From: Mycetocola lacteus
GTDB taxonomy: Bacteria; Actinomycetota; Actinomycetes; Actinomycetales; Microbacteriaceae
NCBI RefSeq assembly: GCF_003667575.1
Contig: NZ_RCUY01000005.1
Coordinates: 372,001-436,000 of the forward strand
DNA: 64,000 nt
Direction of reading: 5' to 3'
The notes beneath the pieces were generated by a model, which saw only the letters and a list, made by a program, of their open reading frames with translations, searched no databases and had not been told where the DNA came from. A program made the position numbers and the translations under genes. Shown in pieces: positions 1 through 9,441 of the stretch; position 1 is the first letter of the stretch, and the number at the start of each line of letters is the position of its first letter.

Positions 1-2
1 CC

Positions 3-242
3 AAGCCGTATCAGTTCCACGCCGGATCGATTGTGATGCATCAGCGTGCAATCGTCGGTTCCAACTTCGGCGGCCCGGCCGCGACCCAGGAGATGCTCAA
101 CTTCTGCGCCGAACACAACATTGCCGCGGAGATCGAGCTGGTGGATGCCGGCGAAATCGCCGCCGCCTATGAGCGCGTCGCTAACAGCACCGTGCGCTAT
201 CGCGCGGTGATCGACATCGCCGGCACCCTGCTGGACAACTAA
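3..242 (+). CDS. Zinc-type alcohol dehydrogenase, C-terminal fragment
   Basis: Only the last 79 codons lie in the window; the gene begins upstream of base 1. The fragment contains the KPYQFHAGSIV and VGSNFGGP stretch and ends in a helix-strand pattern (EIELVDAGEIAAAYERV, then RYRAVIDI) typical of the nucleotide-binding domain end of NAD(P)-dependent zinc alcohol dehydrogenases of the cinnamyl-alcohol/YahK type. These oxidise alcohols or reduce aldehydes in the cytoplasm. The aldo/keto reductase follows after 24 bp and is probably co-transcribed. The subfamily is inferred from the tail only; the catalytic zinc ligands lie outside the window. Confidence 0.75.
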   Translation, partial: KPYQFHAGSIVMHQRAIVGSNFGGPAATQEMLNFCAEHNIAAEIELVDAGEIAAAYERVANSTVRYRAVIDIAGTLLDN

Positions 243-266
243 TTACCCCTCACACAGGAGAAAACC

Positions 267-1244
<978 letters not shown>

Positions 1245-1252
1245 TTCACCCG

Positions 1253-1287
1253 CCCTGTGCCCGGACTCTCGTAGTCTGGGCACAGGG
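1253..1287 (+). terminator. Rho-independent-like hairpin after the aldo/keto reductase
   Basis: A 14-bp stem (CCCTGTGCCCGGAC at 1253-1266 paired with 1274-1287, one G-T wobble) with a 7-nt loop, starting 9 bp after the stop codon. There is no long T-tract, as is usual in high-GC actinobacteria. Confidence 0.75.
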
Positions 1288-1344
1288 TTGTGCGGCCTGT
1301 TCGCAGGTTCACACTGTTTTACATCACAAGAAAGAGGAGTGGTT

Positions 1345-2076
1345 ATGACATCACAACGCACGGCCATCGTTACCGGCGGCTCCCGCGGCATCGGTCGGGC
1401 GGTGGCCGAACGGCTCGCCGCCGACGGCCAATCAGTTGCAATTCTCTATGCGGGGAACTCCGCGGCCGCCACCGAAACACTGAACGCGATCGAGGCGGCC
1501 GGTGGCACGGCCATCGGGATTCAGACCGACATCGCCGATGAAACCCAGGTTCGGGCGGCATACGACCAGGTGGAACGCGAATTTGGTGGGGTCGATGTGG
1601 TGGTCAACGCCGCGGGCATCATGATCCTGGGGCCGATTGCCGAGTTCGATCTGGACGATCTGGACCGGATGCACCGCACCAACATTCGCGGCACCTTCGT
1701 GATGGATCAGGAGGCAGCCAAGCGTGTCCGTAACGGCGGCGCGATCATCAACTTCTCCACGTCGGTGAAGAAGCTGGGTCTGCCCGGTTACGCCGCCTAT
1801 GCCGCCTCCAAGGGGGCGGTGGATGCGATCAGCTCCGTCCTGGCTAAGGAGCTGCGCGGACGCGACATTACGGTCAACGCGGTCGCTCCCGGTCCGACCG
1901 CCACGGCACTCTTCCTCGAGGGGAAGGATCCGGAAGCCATCGAGCGGATGTCCAAAATGAACCCGCTGGAACGTCTGGGAACCCCCGAAGACATCGCCGA
2001 AATGGTTTCGCTGCTGGCGGGCCCCGGTCGATGGATCAACGGTCAGACCGTGTACGTCAACGGCGGCATGGTCTAG
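1345..2076 (+). CDS. SDR family oxidoreductase
   Basis: A 243-residue short-chain dehydrogenase/reductase with a Rossmann fold. The cofactor motif TGGSRGIG (residues about 11-18), NAAG (about 91-94), catalytic Ser in the NFSTSV region, the Y-x-x-x-K pair in YAAYAASKGA (about 154-163) and PGPTAT after it are all present, and the length is normal for the classical family. I chose the ATG at 1345 because AAGAGGAG lies 6 nt upstream; an in-frame start further upstream lacks this signal. It probably reduces a carbonyl with NADPH; the substrate is unknown. It lies 100 bp after the terminator of the previous gene and has its own strong terminator, so it is likely monocistronic. Confidence 0.93.
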   Translation: MTSQRTAIVTGGSRGIGRAVAERLAADGQSVAILYAGNSAAATETLNAIEAAGGTAIGIQTDIADETQVRAAYDQVEREFGGVDVVVNAAGIMILGPIAEFDLDDLDRMHRTNIRGTFVMDQEAAKRVRNGGAIINFSTSVKKLGLPGYAAYAASKGAVDAISSVLAKELRGRDITVNAVAPGPTATALFLEGKDPEAIERMSKMNPLERLGTPEDIAEMVSLLAGPGRWINGQTVYVNGGMV

Positions 2077-2084
2077 CTGACGGT

Positions 2085-2127
2085 GCGGGGCCGTCTGCTC
2101 GAATGGGCAGACGGCCCCGCCTTGCTT
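2085..2127 (+). terminator. Strong hairpin terminator after the SDR gene
   Basis: A perfect 14-bp stem (GCGGGGCCGTCTGC at 2085-2098 with 2107-2120) and an 8-nt loop, followed by CTTGCTTT. It starts 9 bp after the stop codon. The following 2128-2366 stretch is non-coding and probably holds the promoter of the next gene. Confidence 0.85.
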
Positions 2128-2366
2128 TGGGACGGCGGAGGCAACGCGGCAAGCCGGGGTTGTTCTTGACGCAGGGCGGCGGAGTTCATGTGGTCCTCGA
2201 TTCGACGGGACGACCCGATTGGGCCGATAACACCCACCGTAAAACCTCAAGCGCGGTTGAGGTCAAGGGGGCTCGCACGTCAGTTAGGAGCGCTGGACCT
2301 TTCGGCGGACAGACGATATCCGCCCTCACCCTGGCAGAGTCCGAGGTCCCGGGCTAGGCTCGGGGC

Positions 2367-3956
2367 ATGACGACCCCAGAAGCCGTCCCGGCGCCGCTGA
2401 AAATACCCGTTCCCGTGCCCAGCGACGCCCAGCAACTGGTCCATTCGGCCACGATCATGCTCGGCGATACGCACTTGCTAACCTCCTGGGTTGAGGGCCG
2501 GGATAGCACGCGGGCCGGGTTGCTGGATCTGCGCAGCGGAGAGTGGCGCATCCTCACCGGTTTGCGTGCGCCGATCGCCGCGGGATTCGCCCTCTCCCCC
2601 GAACGCGCGCTCGTGATTACCAATTTCGGCCTGTATGAAATCGATCTGCTGGCCGTCAAGGTCACTCGTAAACTCACCGCGAAAATCGGCAAGTACAACT
2701 TCAGGCTCACACGCATCGATGAGAACACGGTTGCCGTGGGCAGCAAGGGCGTCATGGAAACGCTGGTGTCCCTCGATACCCTCACCGCGCTGCGGCGGCG
2801 TCGCCGCGGCACCGAACCGGCTCCAACAATCCCCGAGGCTGCCGCGCGCCGCGGGGTTCGGCGCGTGCTGCACTCCGATGCCGAACTCTTCATCGGAGCC
2901 ACCGGAGAGGGTTTTCGTGTGGGAGCCGAGCGGGTGGTTATCCTGGCGGCCGGCGATCAGCGCGAACTGTTTTCGATGGATATTCCCTTTGGGGTGGCTT
3001 CCGCTTTTCGCACCCTGGACGGGGTGATCATCGCCCCCGCCGATCTGGGCCGGGCGCACAATCTGCTGGCGATACCGGGACTGCCCGTCGATTCCCCCTG
3101 GCACATCGAACCGGCCGAACCCTCATGGAGCCAGATCCCCGTGCCGGGTGATGCCTCAACCCTGCCCGCCCCCGGTGAGCTGAGCATCGTGCCCGATCCC
3201 GGCGTCCACACCCTGACCGAGCTCGCTCGGGCGGCGGAGATCTCGGCCCGTGGGCTGCTCGCCACGGCCGCCCGTAAGAACCCGCCGCGCCTGATAATCC
3301 GTGACCAACGGATCGAGGAGGGCACCGTGCTGAGCGATCTCACCGCCTCACACTTCACCCTCGAAAACTGCCGGAGCGACCGGAGCACCGACGCCTCCCG
3401 GCGCCCACGCCTGCTGCGGGCGACACTCGGTGATGTGGAATTGCGCAGGTCCTCGATCAACGGTGCAGTCCTCGAGGACGTGGTGATTGATGGCCTGACC
3501 TGCGGGCGCGATGACGGCTTTGTGTTTGGGGTCGAGTTCACCCGGGTTACCCTGCGTGGGCGCATCCAGGGGCTCGTTGCGAACACCAAACTGAGCGCGG
3601 GTGACCCGGAAATCGACGCCGCCTACGAGGGATTTCGGCGCGCCAGATTCGCGGATCCCGAGTGGATGCTGGACATCACCGAGGCCACCGGCAGCTTCTC
3701 CCTGCGCGGATTTCCCTCCCGCTTCATCCGGTACAACCCGGCCCTGCATGCGGTCGTCAGCGCCGAGGCGACGGCGAACGGTGCCTGGGAGAGCATCGAT
3801 CGGGGTGGGTCTGCGCTCTGGGTATCCATCTCCGAGTTGGCACACTACGAGGCGGAGGACGTGGTGCTGGTCGCCGATTCCCACGGTCCCCGAGCACGGG
3901 CCGACCTCGAGTACATCCGGCGCCTGCGCGACGCCGGGATCGCGGCACCGGACTAG
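2367..3956 (+). CDS. Uncharacterised protein with propeller-like N-terminus and strand-rich C-terminus
   Basis: A 529-residue protein that I do not recognise. There is no signal peptide or membrane segment. Residues about 20-270 consist of repeated short beta-strand blocks (for example SATIMLGDTHLLTSW, GLLDLRSGEWRIL, ALVITNFGLYEIDL) resembling blades of a degenerate WD/PQQ propeller. Residues about 320-420 carry successive strand-turn units (VLSDLTASHFTLENC, GDVELRRSSINGAVLEDV, VEFTRVTLRGRIQGL), like the irregular beta-helix of pentapeptide-repeat proteins. The last 100 residues are mixed alpha/beta. Such an architecture suggests a protein-binding role, but this is inference. It is monocistronic, with 239 bp upstream. 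Confidence 0.6.
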   Translation: MTTPEAVPAPLKIPVPVPSDAQQLVHSATIMLGDTHLLTSWVEGRDSTRAGLLDLRSGEWRILTGLRAPIAAGFALSPERALVITNFGLYEIDLLAVKVTRKLTAKIGKYNFRLTRIDENTVAVGSKGVMETLVSLDTLTALRRRRRGTEPAPTIPEAAARRGVRRVLHSDAELFIGATGEGFRVGAERVVILAAGDQRELFSMDIPFGVASAFRTLDGVIIAPADLGRAHNLLAIPGLPVDSPWHIEPAEPSWSQIPVPGDASTLPAPGELSIVPDPGVHTLTELARAAEISARGLLATAARKNPPRLIIRDQRIEEGTVLSDLTASHFTLENCRSDRSTDASRRPRLLRATLGDVELRRSSINGAVLEDVVIDGLTCGRDDGFVFGVEFTRVTLRGRIQGLVANTKLSAGDPEIDAAYEGFRRARFADPEWMLDITEATGSFSLRGFPSRFIRYNPALHAVVSAEATANGAWESIDRGGSALWVSISELAHYEAEDVVLVADSHGPRARADLEYIRRLRDAGIAAPD

Positions 3957-4095
3957 TCATCGGCACCCGCTCGGTCACTTATTACCGTTTTGTCATACTC
4001 TCTCCCGGTGGGATCGTTCGGGATGTCCGGGTGTTAGTTTTGAAATATCTGATGCTTAGTTGGTCAGGTTATCAACTCGAATACCCAGGAGACTC

Positions 4096-4836
4096 ATGTC
4101 CATCATCACCACCTCGCTCACCGCCCTCGCCATCGCGGCTTCGGCCATCGCTCCCACCGGCGCCGCGTTTGCCGCCCCGGCACCGACACCGGCTTCTGCA
4201 CCGACCAGCCACGCGCAGACCCTCTCCGCCCCCGCCGGAATCACCTCGGTCAACTGGTTTGCCGCCCGCGACAAGGTCGTGACCGGCCATGCCACCCCGG
4301 GCACCAAGACGGTGCGGATCACCGGCCTCGCCCTCGCCCCCGGTGCCTATAAGGAGGGTGCCGTGGCCGCCGATGGCAGCTTCAGCGTGAACCTGGCCCC
4401 CTTCGCCAGCCGCGCGATTCCGCTCTCGACCCTGACCGCCACCGCCGTGGGTGCCGACGGCGCGCTTGGCGGCGCAGTAAACTTCCGCGTGGAGCTCGGC
4501 GCAAAGCCCGCCGGGGCCACCGCGTCAACTGCCTCGACCGCCCTCGCAGCCTCGACCGCTTCGTTCGCCGCCAAGAAGGCCGCATCGAGCATTCAGGTCA
4601 ACCCGATCCACGTTGGAGCCGCAACGATCTCGGGCCAGGCCCCCGCCGGCACCACTGAGATTGCGGCCGATGTATTTGGATCCACCGTCTTCGGAGAGGT
4701 TGACGCCGATGGATCCTTCAGCATCGACCTCGACGACTACTCCGCCTATGCCCTGGTCGGTGTGACCTTCGAGGTGTGGGGTTCGACAGCCGATGGCTCG
4801 ACCCTGCTGAGCACCTTTGTGCCCGTCACCGCCTAG
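4096..4836 (+). CDS. Secreted protein of unknown function
   Basis: A 246-residue exported protein. The first 30 residues form a Sec signal peptide (hydrophobic TALAIAASAIAPTGAAFA, likely cut after AFA-AP), followed by an Ala/Pro/Thr-rich spacer. Two similar modules follow, one around VTGHATPGTKTVRITGLAL to DGSFSVNLAP and one around ISGQAPAGTTEIAADVFG to DGSFSIDLDDY, so the mature protein looks like two Ig-like beta-sandwich repeats joined by an Ala/Thr/Ser linker. The ATG at 4096 is preferred because CCAGGAGA lies just upstream; a TTG 36 bp earlier would bury the signal peptide. Probably cell-surface or extracellular; the ligand is unknown. Confidence 0.7.
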   Translation: MSIITTSLTALAIAASAIAPTGAAFAAPAPTPASAPTSHAQTLSAPAGITSVNWFAARDKVVTGHATPGTKTVRITGLALAPGAYKEGAVAADGSFSVNLAPFASRAIPLSTLTATAVGADGALGGAVNFRVELGAKPAGATASTASTALAASTASFAAKKAASSIQVNPIHVGAATISGQAPAGTTEIAADVFGSTVFGEVDADGSFSIDLDDYSAYALVGVTFEVWGSTADGSTLLSTFVPVTA

Positions 4837-4851
4837 TCTCTGACGCCGGTG

Positions 4852-4897
4852 CGGCCCGGCATGCGTCATCAGGGAATGACGCGTGCCGGGCCGTTTG
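4852..4897. terminator. Bidirectional hairpin between convergent genes
   Basis: An 18-bp stem (CGGCCCGGCATGCGTCAT at 4852-4869 with 4876-4893, one wobble) followed by TTTGG on the plus strand. It lies between the secreted-protein gene and the convergent acyltransferase gene and can serve both. Confidence 0.8.
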
Positions 4898-4910
4898 GTC
4901 TACCCCGTGC

Positions 4911-6320
4911 CTAGAGACGAGCATCGAGCCGAGCGGGCACATTCACGAGGCGAGCGAGGCGCGTCACGAGCCGGGCGACGTCGAGCATGCCCACCAACTG
5001 AAGCGACGCGACCAGCATGCCCACCGCGAGGAGCGCACCGGTCACCGCGAATCCGGTAACCAGGATCACCAGGACGGATCCGGCCCCCAGCAAAACCGCC
5101 GCCGCTACACGCAGGGTGATCGCACGGGTGCGCTCCTCGCAGATCGCCGGACGTTTGGTCGCCTCGATCCGGCCGAATTTTCCGACCACCGGGATCACCG
5201 CGAGTCCCACGGCTACCAGCCACACCGGTCGGGTCAACCACCACCCGGCACTCAGCGGGTCGGGCAGCGGCACCGCGACGGCCAGGTTCAGGATCAGCAG
5301 TCCCGCGGCCAGCAGAATAATGACCGGCATGTGCCAGAGGTAGATTGTCATGGATCGAGCCCCCAGCCGGTTCACCAGTGAACTGATCCGCGGACGTTCG
5401 GCCACCTCACGCAGCCAGTTTCGCAGCAGGGTGAAGAGCATCAGCTGGGCGATGCCCAGCAGGATCAGACAGATCGTGGGCGGATTGAGGTTCTCATACA
5501 TGTCCGGGGAATACGGCCCCGGCACACTCAACAGAAGCAGCGCGGCCAGAGCCGAAGCTCCCACGATGATGCGGGTTCGGGTGCTCCAGGAAGCACCGCG
5601 CCCATCGGCCAACCAGAACCCCAACTGCTGCACCGCAAGCCACACAAACATCAGGTTGATGAATCCAATGCCCACAATTCCCGTGCCTGCTCGCATGATA
5701 TCCACCCCCAGCGCGGCGGAACCGAGCATCACCAGACTGAGGATCGGGAATCGCTCATGGGCACCCACCAGCACCGGCACCAGCGCCGAGCACAGAACGT
5801 ACACTCCGAGGAACCACAGGGGCTGGCTGATCCGGAATCCGGCGGTTGCGATCAGATCGGCGGGTACTCCGAGGATCGTCATGGCCAGCAGGGCCGCGGT
5901 GACGGTACCGATCACCGCGAGTGCCGGCAGAAGGAGCCGATGGAGTCGGGTGATCACATAGTCGGCGGGTGAGTGTCCACGCTCTCGCATCCGGGTCCAC
6001 TGGGTGAAACTCGAAAAGCCACCGAGGATGAAAAACAGCGGCATAACCTGGAGTACCCAGGAGGCCGGGACGAAGCCTGCCTGATGATCCAGCGCGTTTT
6101 CAAGCACGATCCCCGTCGGTCCGACGCCCACGCCCGCCATGATCGAGTGCAGCGCTACCACCACGATCAGCAGGACCGTGCGCACCAGGTCGACGCTGCG
6201 GTCCCGCGTGTGGATCCGGGTCTGGATCCCGCCCGCCTCGCTCTCCGACGGGCGGCGCGGCTCAACTCCCTGACCCGGTGCCCCCGGCAGTTTGTGCCCG
6301 AAGTCGGTGAGCGTGCTCAT
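4911..6320 (-). CDS. Membrane acyltransferase (acyltransferase-3 family)
   Basis: A 469-residue integral membrane protein. The N-terminal 40 residues are polar, then RSVDLVRTVLLIVVVALHS carries the conserved Arg and the His of the acyltransferase-3 (OafA/NodX-like) family. About ten hydrophobic helices follow (for example MPLFFILGGFSSF, IAQLMLFTLL, MTIYLWHMPVIILLAAGLLIL). Family members transfer acyl groups to surface polysaccharides or other envelope acceptors. The start ATG has a GGGAAGGG site. Its promoter region shares a composite element with the dedA-kinase-regulator operon, suggesting control by that two-component system. The acceptor is unknown. The polar C-terminal tail after the last helix contains several Arg residues. 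Confidence 0.85.
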   Translation of the reverse strand: MSTLTDFGHKLPGAPGQGVEPRRPSESEAGGIQTRIHTRDRSVDLVRTVLLIVVVALHSIMAGVGVGPTGIVLENALDHQAGFVPASWVLQVMPLFFILGGFSSFTQWTRMRERGHSPADYVITRLHRLLLPALAVIGTVTAALLAMTILGVPADLIATAGFRISQPLWFLGVYVLCSALVPVLVGAHERFPILSLVMLGSAALGVDIMRAGTGIVGIGFINLMFVWLAVQQLGFWLADGRGASWSTRTRIIVGASALAALLLLSVPGPYSPDMYENLNPPTICLILLGIAQLMLFTLLRNWLREVAERPRISSLVNRLGARSMTIYLWHMPVIILLAAGLLILNLAVAVPLPDPLSAGWWLTRPVWLVAVGLAVIPVVGKFGRIEATKRPAICEERTRAITLRVAAAVLLGAGSVLVILVTGFAVTGALLAVGMLVASLQLVGMLDVARLVTRLARLVNVPARLDARL

Positions 6321-6361
6321 TATTACCCTTCCCCGCCGCGGTCTCTCCGCGGCACAGAAGG

Positions 6362-6431
6362 AGCATAAAAAGACGGTTTCGAGGCGGGCATCACGCCCGG
6401 GAACGATTGTGCCCTCACTCCCCGGTAGGGG
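6362..6431 (-). promoter_or_regulatory. Composite promoter element of the acyltransferase gene
   Basis: Reading the minus strand, a GC-rich element (plus-strand form GCGGGCATCACGCCCGGGA, 6384-6402) is followed after exactly 16 nt by a -10-like TATGCT (6362-6367). An 18-bp block containing CCCC-GGTA-GGGG lies 11 bp further upstream (6414-6431). The same arrangement occurs at 9137-9206 before dedA. The GGGC-ATCAC-GCCC core is an inverted repeat of the size bound by NarL/LuxR-type regulators and would sit at the -35 region. Confidence 0.6.
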
Positions 6432-6442
6432 TGCGAGGGCAC
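6409..6442 (-). terminator. Hairpin after the response regulator gene
   Basis: An outer 8-bp stem (GTGCCCTC at 6409-6416 with 6435-6442) and an inner CCCC/GGGG stem around GGTA, located 33 bp after the regulator stop on the minus strand. It overlaps the upstream element of the acyltransferase promoter, so it may have a double role. Confidence 0.6.
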
Positions 6443-6474
6443 GGGTCTTCGCGCACAGGCGCGGCTGAGCTCAC

Positions 6475-7152
6475 CTAGCGCGCGGGTTCCACCAGACCGG
6501 TGTCGTAGGCGAGCACCACCGCCTGCACCCGGTCGCGCAGGTGCAGCTTGGAGAAGATCTTGCTCACGTGGGTCTTGACCGTCTGCTCGGAGATAAACAG
6601 GGCCGCGGCGATCTCGGTGTTCGACAGGCCCGTTCCCACCAGGACCAGCACCTCGCGTTCGCGATCGGTCAGACCGTTGAGCTCAACCGCGCGCCGAGCG
6701 GGAGCGGGACCGGGGCCCGCGGTGAACGACTCGATCAGGCGCTTCATCACCCGCGGGGCAATCAGGGCGTCTCCCGAGGCGACGATGCGTACCGCCTGCA
6801 CCAGGTCCTCCGGCGTTGCGTCCTTGAGGAGGAATCCGCTGGCCCCGGCCCGCAGCGCATCGTGTACATACTCGTCAATATCAAACGTGGTGAGCACCAT
6901 GACCAGCGGCGTATAGGGATCCCCGTGGGACGGGGTGGTCAGCTCCTTGGTAGCCTCGATACCGTTCATGATGGGCATCCGCACGTCCATCAGCACCACG
7001 TCGGGGCGCAGCGCGCGTCCAAGCTTGACCGCCTCGGCCCCGTCGGCGGCCTGACCGATCACGCGCAAGCCGTCCTGCGCGTCGAGGATCGCGGCAAATC
7101 CGGCCCGCACCATGGCCTGGTCGTCGGCAATCAGAATGGTGGTGTCGCTCAT
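6475..7152 (-). CDS. NarL/LuxR-family response regulator
   Basis: A 225-residue cytoplasmic regulator. The receiver domain covers residues 1-120, with acidic pair DD (TILIADDQAMVR), phospho-acceptor Asp in VVLMDVRMP (about residue 55), Thr in MVLTTFD and Lys in FLLKDATPE. A LuxR helix-turn-helix sits at 155-220 (LTDREREVLVLVGTGLSNTEIAAAL, then TVKTHVSKIFSKL). It is phosphorylated by the kinase encoded just upstream, with which it overlaps by 4 bp (ATGA), and then binds target promoters. The shared dyad upstream of dedA and of the acyltransferase gene is the best candidate site. The stress sensed is not evident; the general class includes LiaR/VraR/DesR-like envelope regulators. Confidence 0.93.
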   Translation of the reverse strand: MSDTTILIADDQAMVRAGFAAILDAQDGLRVIGQAADGAEAVKLGRALRPDVVLMDVRMPIMNGIEATKELTTPSHGDPYTPLVMVLTTFDIDEYVHDALRAGASGFLLKDATPEDLVQAVRIVASGDALIAPRVMKRLIESFTAGPGPAPARRAVELNGLTDREREVLVLVGTGLSNTEIAAALFISEQTVKTHVSKIFSKLHLRDRVQAVVLAYDTGLVEPAR

Positions 7153-8459
7153 GCGCGCTCCGTGCTGTTGGGGATGGGAAGGTGGGCGGCAACCCGGAAG
7201 CCGCCGGAATCGATGGGGCCCAGCTCGATGCGTCCGCCGGCCAGCTGCACCCGCTCGCGCATGCCCACCAGGCCGTGTCCGGCGGGGCGGGACGTGGCGG
7301 CGGGTGAGGCAGGATCGGTGTCCCGGGCGGCACCCGCGCCCCGGAGCCCCTCGGAGGTGTGGGTGGATCCGAACGTCCGGGGTCCCGCGACCCCGCGTGC
7401 GGAGTCCCGCGGTGCCTCATTTTCAATCATCAGGTCAATCGCGCCCGATGCACGGGTCACCACCACGGTTGCCGAAGCCCCGGCCGCATGCCGAACGGCG
7501 TTGCTCAGGGCCTCCTGCACCAGGCGGTAGGCGGTCAGTGAGATCGAGGCGGGCAGGCCATCGGAATCGTCCACCGCCCAGCGCAGATCCACCGCCACGC
7601 CGGTTTTTCGAATCGACTTCACCAGCTCGGGAATGTCCATCAGCCCCGGCTGAGGTCCCAGCCCCGCAGCGGAATCCTCGTTCCGCAGTACCCCCAACAG
7701 CTGACGCATCTCGGCGAGCGCCCCGCGCGAGGTCGCCCCAATGCTGTCAAACTCCGCCGCCGCCTCGGGGGCGAGATCGGGAAGTCGATACTTGGCCGAG
7801 GATGCCTGCACCTGGATCATCGAGAGGCCGTGTGCCACCACATCGTGGAGTTCCCGGGCGATCCGGTTGCGCTCCTCCACCAGTTCACGCCGCACCTGCT
7901 CGGATGCGGTGACCCGACGTTCACGCTCCAGCTGGGCGCGAATGCGCGCACGCTGGGCAAGCAGCAGAGCAATCGTGAGTAGCGCGAGGGAGATCGCGGC
8001 AAAGGGAATGGCGGAGGCCAGCGACTCGGTGAACCGGTCGTAACGCTGCGGGGTGGCCGCGATCAGGGCGATCACCGCGAGGACCGAAACCAGCCAGGTC
8101 AGGGCGGCCGTGCGCCAGGGGGCGGCGAAGGCGAGGGTGATGATCAGCGCAATCTGGGCCAGGATCGAGGTCACCGCGACCGGCCAGGGCGCCCCCACCG
8201 AGCCGTTCCCCAGCAGCGCCAGCAAGACGAAGGGGATCAACGACAGTGCGGCGGCAATCTTGGGGCTGCGCACGGCCAACGGGATCAGCCCGGCCTGGAT
8301 CAGCCCGAGCAGGATCGCGTCGATCACCGGAACCCCGTACAGCACCGCATTCACCGGGATGGATACCGCGGCAAGAACCACGGCGATACCACCAAGAATC
8401 ACCCAGATACGAGCCGTGGCGGGACGGCCGGCGAGTTCACTGGGACTGGATGCGCGCAT
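7149..8459 (-). CDS. DesK/NarX-type sensor histidine kinase
   Basis: A 436-residue membrane histidine kinase. The N-terminal 170 residues hold about five transmembrane helices with hardly any extracellular loop, which suggests sensing within the membrane. A short coiled coil (LAQRARIRAQLERERRV) leads into the HisKA_3 dimerisation domain, with the phospho-acceptor His in RNRIARELHDVVAHGLS (about residue 210). An HATPase domain follows with VQEALSNAVRHA (N box) and GHGLVGMRERVQLAGG (G boxes). An Ala/Pro/Arg-rich insertion (about 365-400) separates the N box from the last G box. It overlaps dedA by 23 bp and the regulator gene by 4 bp, so all three are co-translated. Confidence 0.92.
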   Translation of the reverse strand: MRASSPSELAGRPATARIWVILGGIAVVLAAVSIPVNAVLYGVPVIDAILLGLIQAGLIPLAVRSPKIAAALSLIPFVLLALLGNGSVGAPWPVAVTSILAQIALIITLAFAAPWRTAALTWLVSVLAVIALIAATPQRYDRFTESLASAIPFAAISLALLTIALLLAQRARIRAQLERERRVTASEQVRRELVEERNRIARELHDVVAHGLSMIQVQASSAKYRLPDLAPEAAAEFDSIGATSRGALAEMRQLLGVLRNEDSAAGLGPQPGLMDIPELVKSIRKTGVAVDLRWAVDDSDGLPASISLTAYRLVQEALSNAVRHAAGASATVVVTRASGAIDLMIENEAPRDSARGVAGPRTFGSTHTSEGLRGAGAARDTDPASPAATSRPAGHGLVGMRERVQLAGGRIELGPIDSGGFRVAAHLPIPNSTERA

Positions 8460-9093
8460 GATCTTCTCTCATTGTGGCACGGACCCGCGTGATTGGGGAG
8501 GCGGTGGCCCGGGCGGTACTAATACGGTCGATCACCAGTCCCACCACCAGGGCGAACCCGACGGCGAATGCCACACCCAGCAGCGGGGTTTCCCGGAACC
8601 ATGCTCCGGCCCACACGCCGATACCCACCGAGTACAGGGCCCAGGAGGCTCCGGAGAGGATCGACAGCGGAACGAAGCGGCGACGCGGCAGCCCGGTGGC
8701 TCCGGCGACCAGATTGACGGCGACGCGTCCCACCGGGATATAGCGTCCGGTAAACACCAGAACCCCCGCGCGCTTTTCCAGGCCGTGGCGCGCCCAGTCG
8801 AAAGCCTTGACCGAGCGTTCGGCACGCATCCACCGGAACCGGGTGAGCCCGATTTTGCTCCCCATCCAGTAGGTGACATTGTCCCCGGCAATTGCCCCCA
8901 CCGCGGCCAGCACCATGATGATCCAGGGGTTGGGTGTGCCGGTGGCAAAACCCAGTGCCGCGGCGGCGACCACGATGGTTTCCGAGGGAATCGGGGGGAA
9001 GAACGCGTCGGCAAACACTCCGAATAGGACGATGAGGTAAATCCAGGGTGAACCCGCCGTGGCCATAATCGCATCGTTCAACCAGTCAAACAT
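8437..9093 (-). CDS. DedA family membrane protein
   Basis: A 218-residue DedA/VTT-domain protein, normal for the family. It has DAFFPPIPSETIVVAAAAL near residues 25-45, the G-x-x-x-G-D-N segment AIAGDNVTYWMG, and FTGRYIPVGRVAVNLVAGA with the essential Arg-Tyr-x-P-x-x-R pattern (about 118-136). DedA proteins are polytopic and flip undecaprenyl phosphate or phosphatidylethanolamine, or act in proton-dependent envelope homeostasis. The ATG at 9093 is chosen because AAGAGGAG lies 6 nt upstream. As the first gene of the operon with the kinase and regulator, it is a plausible output of, or partner to, an envelope-stress sensor. Confidence 0.92.
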   Translation of the reverse strand: MFDWLNDAIMATAGSPWIYLIVLFGVFADAFFPPIPSETIVVAAAALGFATGTPNPWIIMVLAAVGAIAGDNVTYWMGSKIGLTRFRWMRAERSVKAFDWARHGLEKRAGVLVFTGRYIPVGRVAVNLVAGATGLPRRRFVPLSILSGASWALYSVGIGVWAGAWFRETPLLGVAFAVGFALVVGLVIDRISTARATASPITRVRATMREDHARIQSQ

Positions 9094-9136
9094 TCCCGAC
9101 TCCTCTTCATCGCCGCGCTTCGCTGGCGACAACAGA

Positions 9137-9206
9137 AGCGTAGAAAGCGAGTGTTTGCGCGGGCATCACGCCCGGGAGGGGTTTATACCCCCTACCGGGG
9201 AGTGAG
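9137..9206 (-). promoter_or_regulatory. Composite promoter of the dedA-kinase-regulator operon
   Basis: On the minus strand the element at 9159-9177 (identical 19-mer to 6384-6402) is followed after 16 nt by TACGCT (9137-9142), then 43 nt to the dedA start. A CCCC-TACC-GGGG block with flank AGTGAG lies 11 bp upstream (9189-9206), as an inverted copy of 6414-6431. It is likely a promoter controlled by the operon's own regulator. The rest of the gap to the next gene (9207-9441) is AT-richer around 9300-9340 and probably holds the promoter of the sortase substrate. Confidence 0.6.
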
Positions 9207-9441
9207 ACGAGTCGAATCTTCACTCACACACGCCCGACCGAAGGCATGCTTGCAGAGACCGGGGCATGGCCCTGGGGCAGAGTCGGAAAAATAACATGAC
9301 AGACTTGATGTTTTAGACACTGAAATACTAGAATGGTACACGGTTACTGATCGCCCGAACGATCATCTGCGACACCCGGTCGCCACCGCGCCCGCGGAGC
9401 ACACTTCGCTCCCAGCGCTCATTTCTAACTCTGGAGACCTC

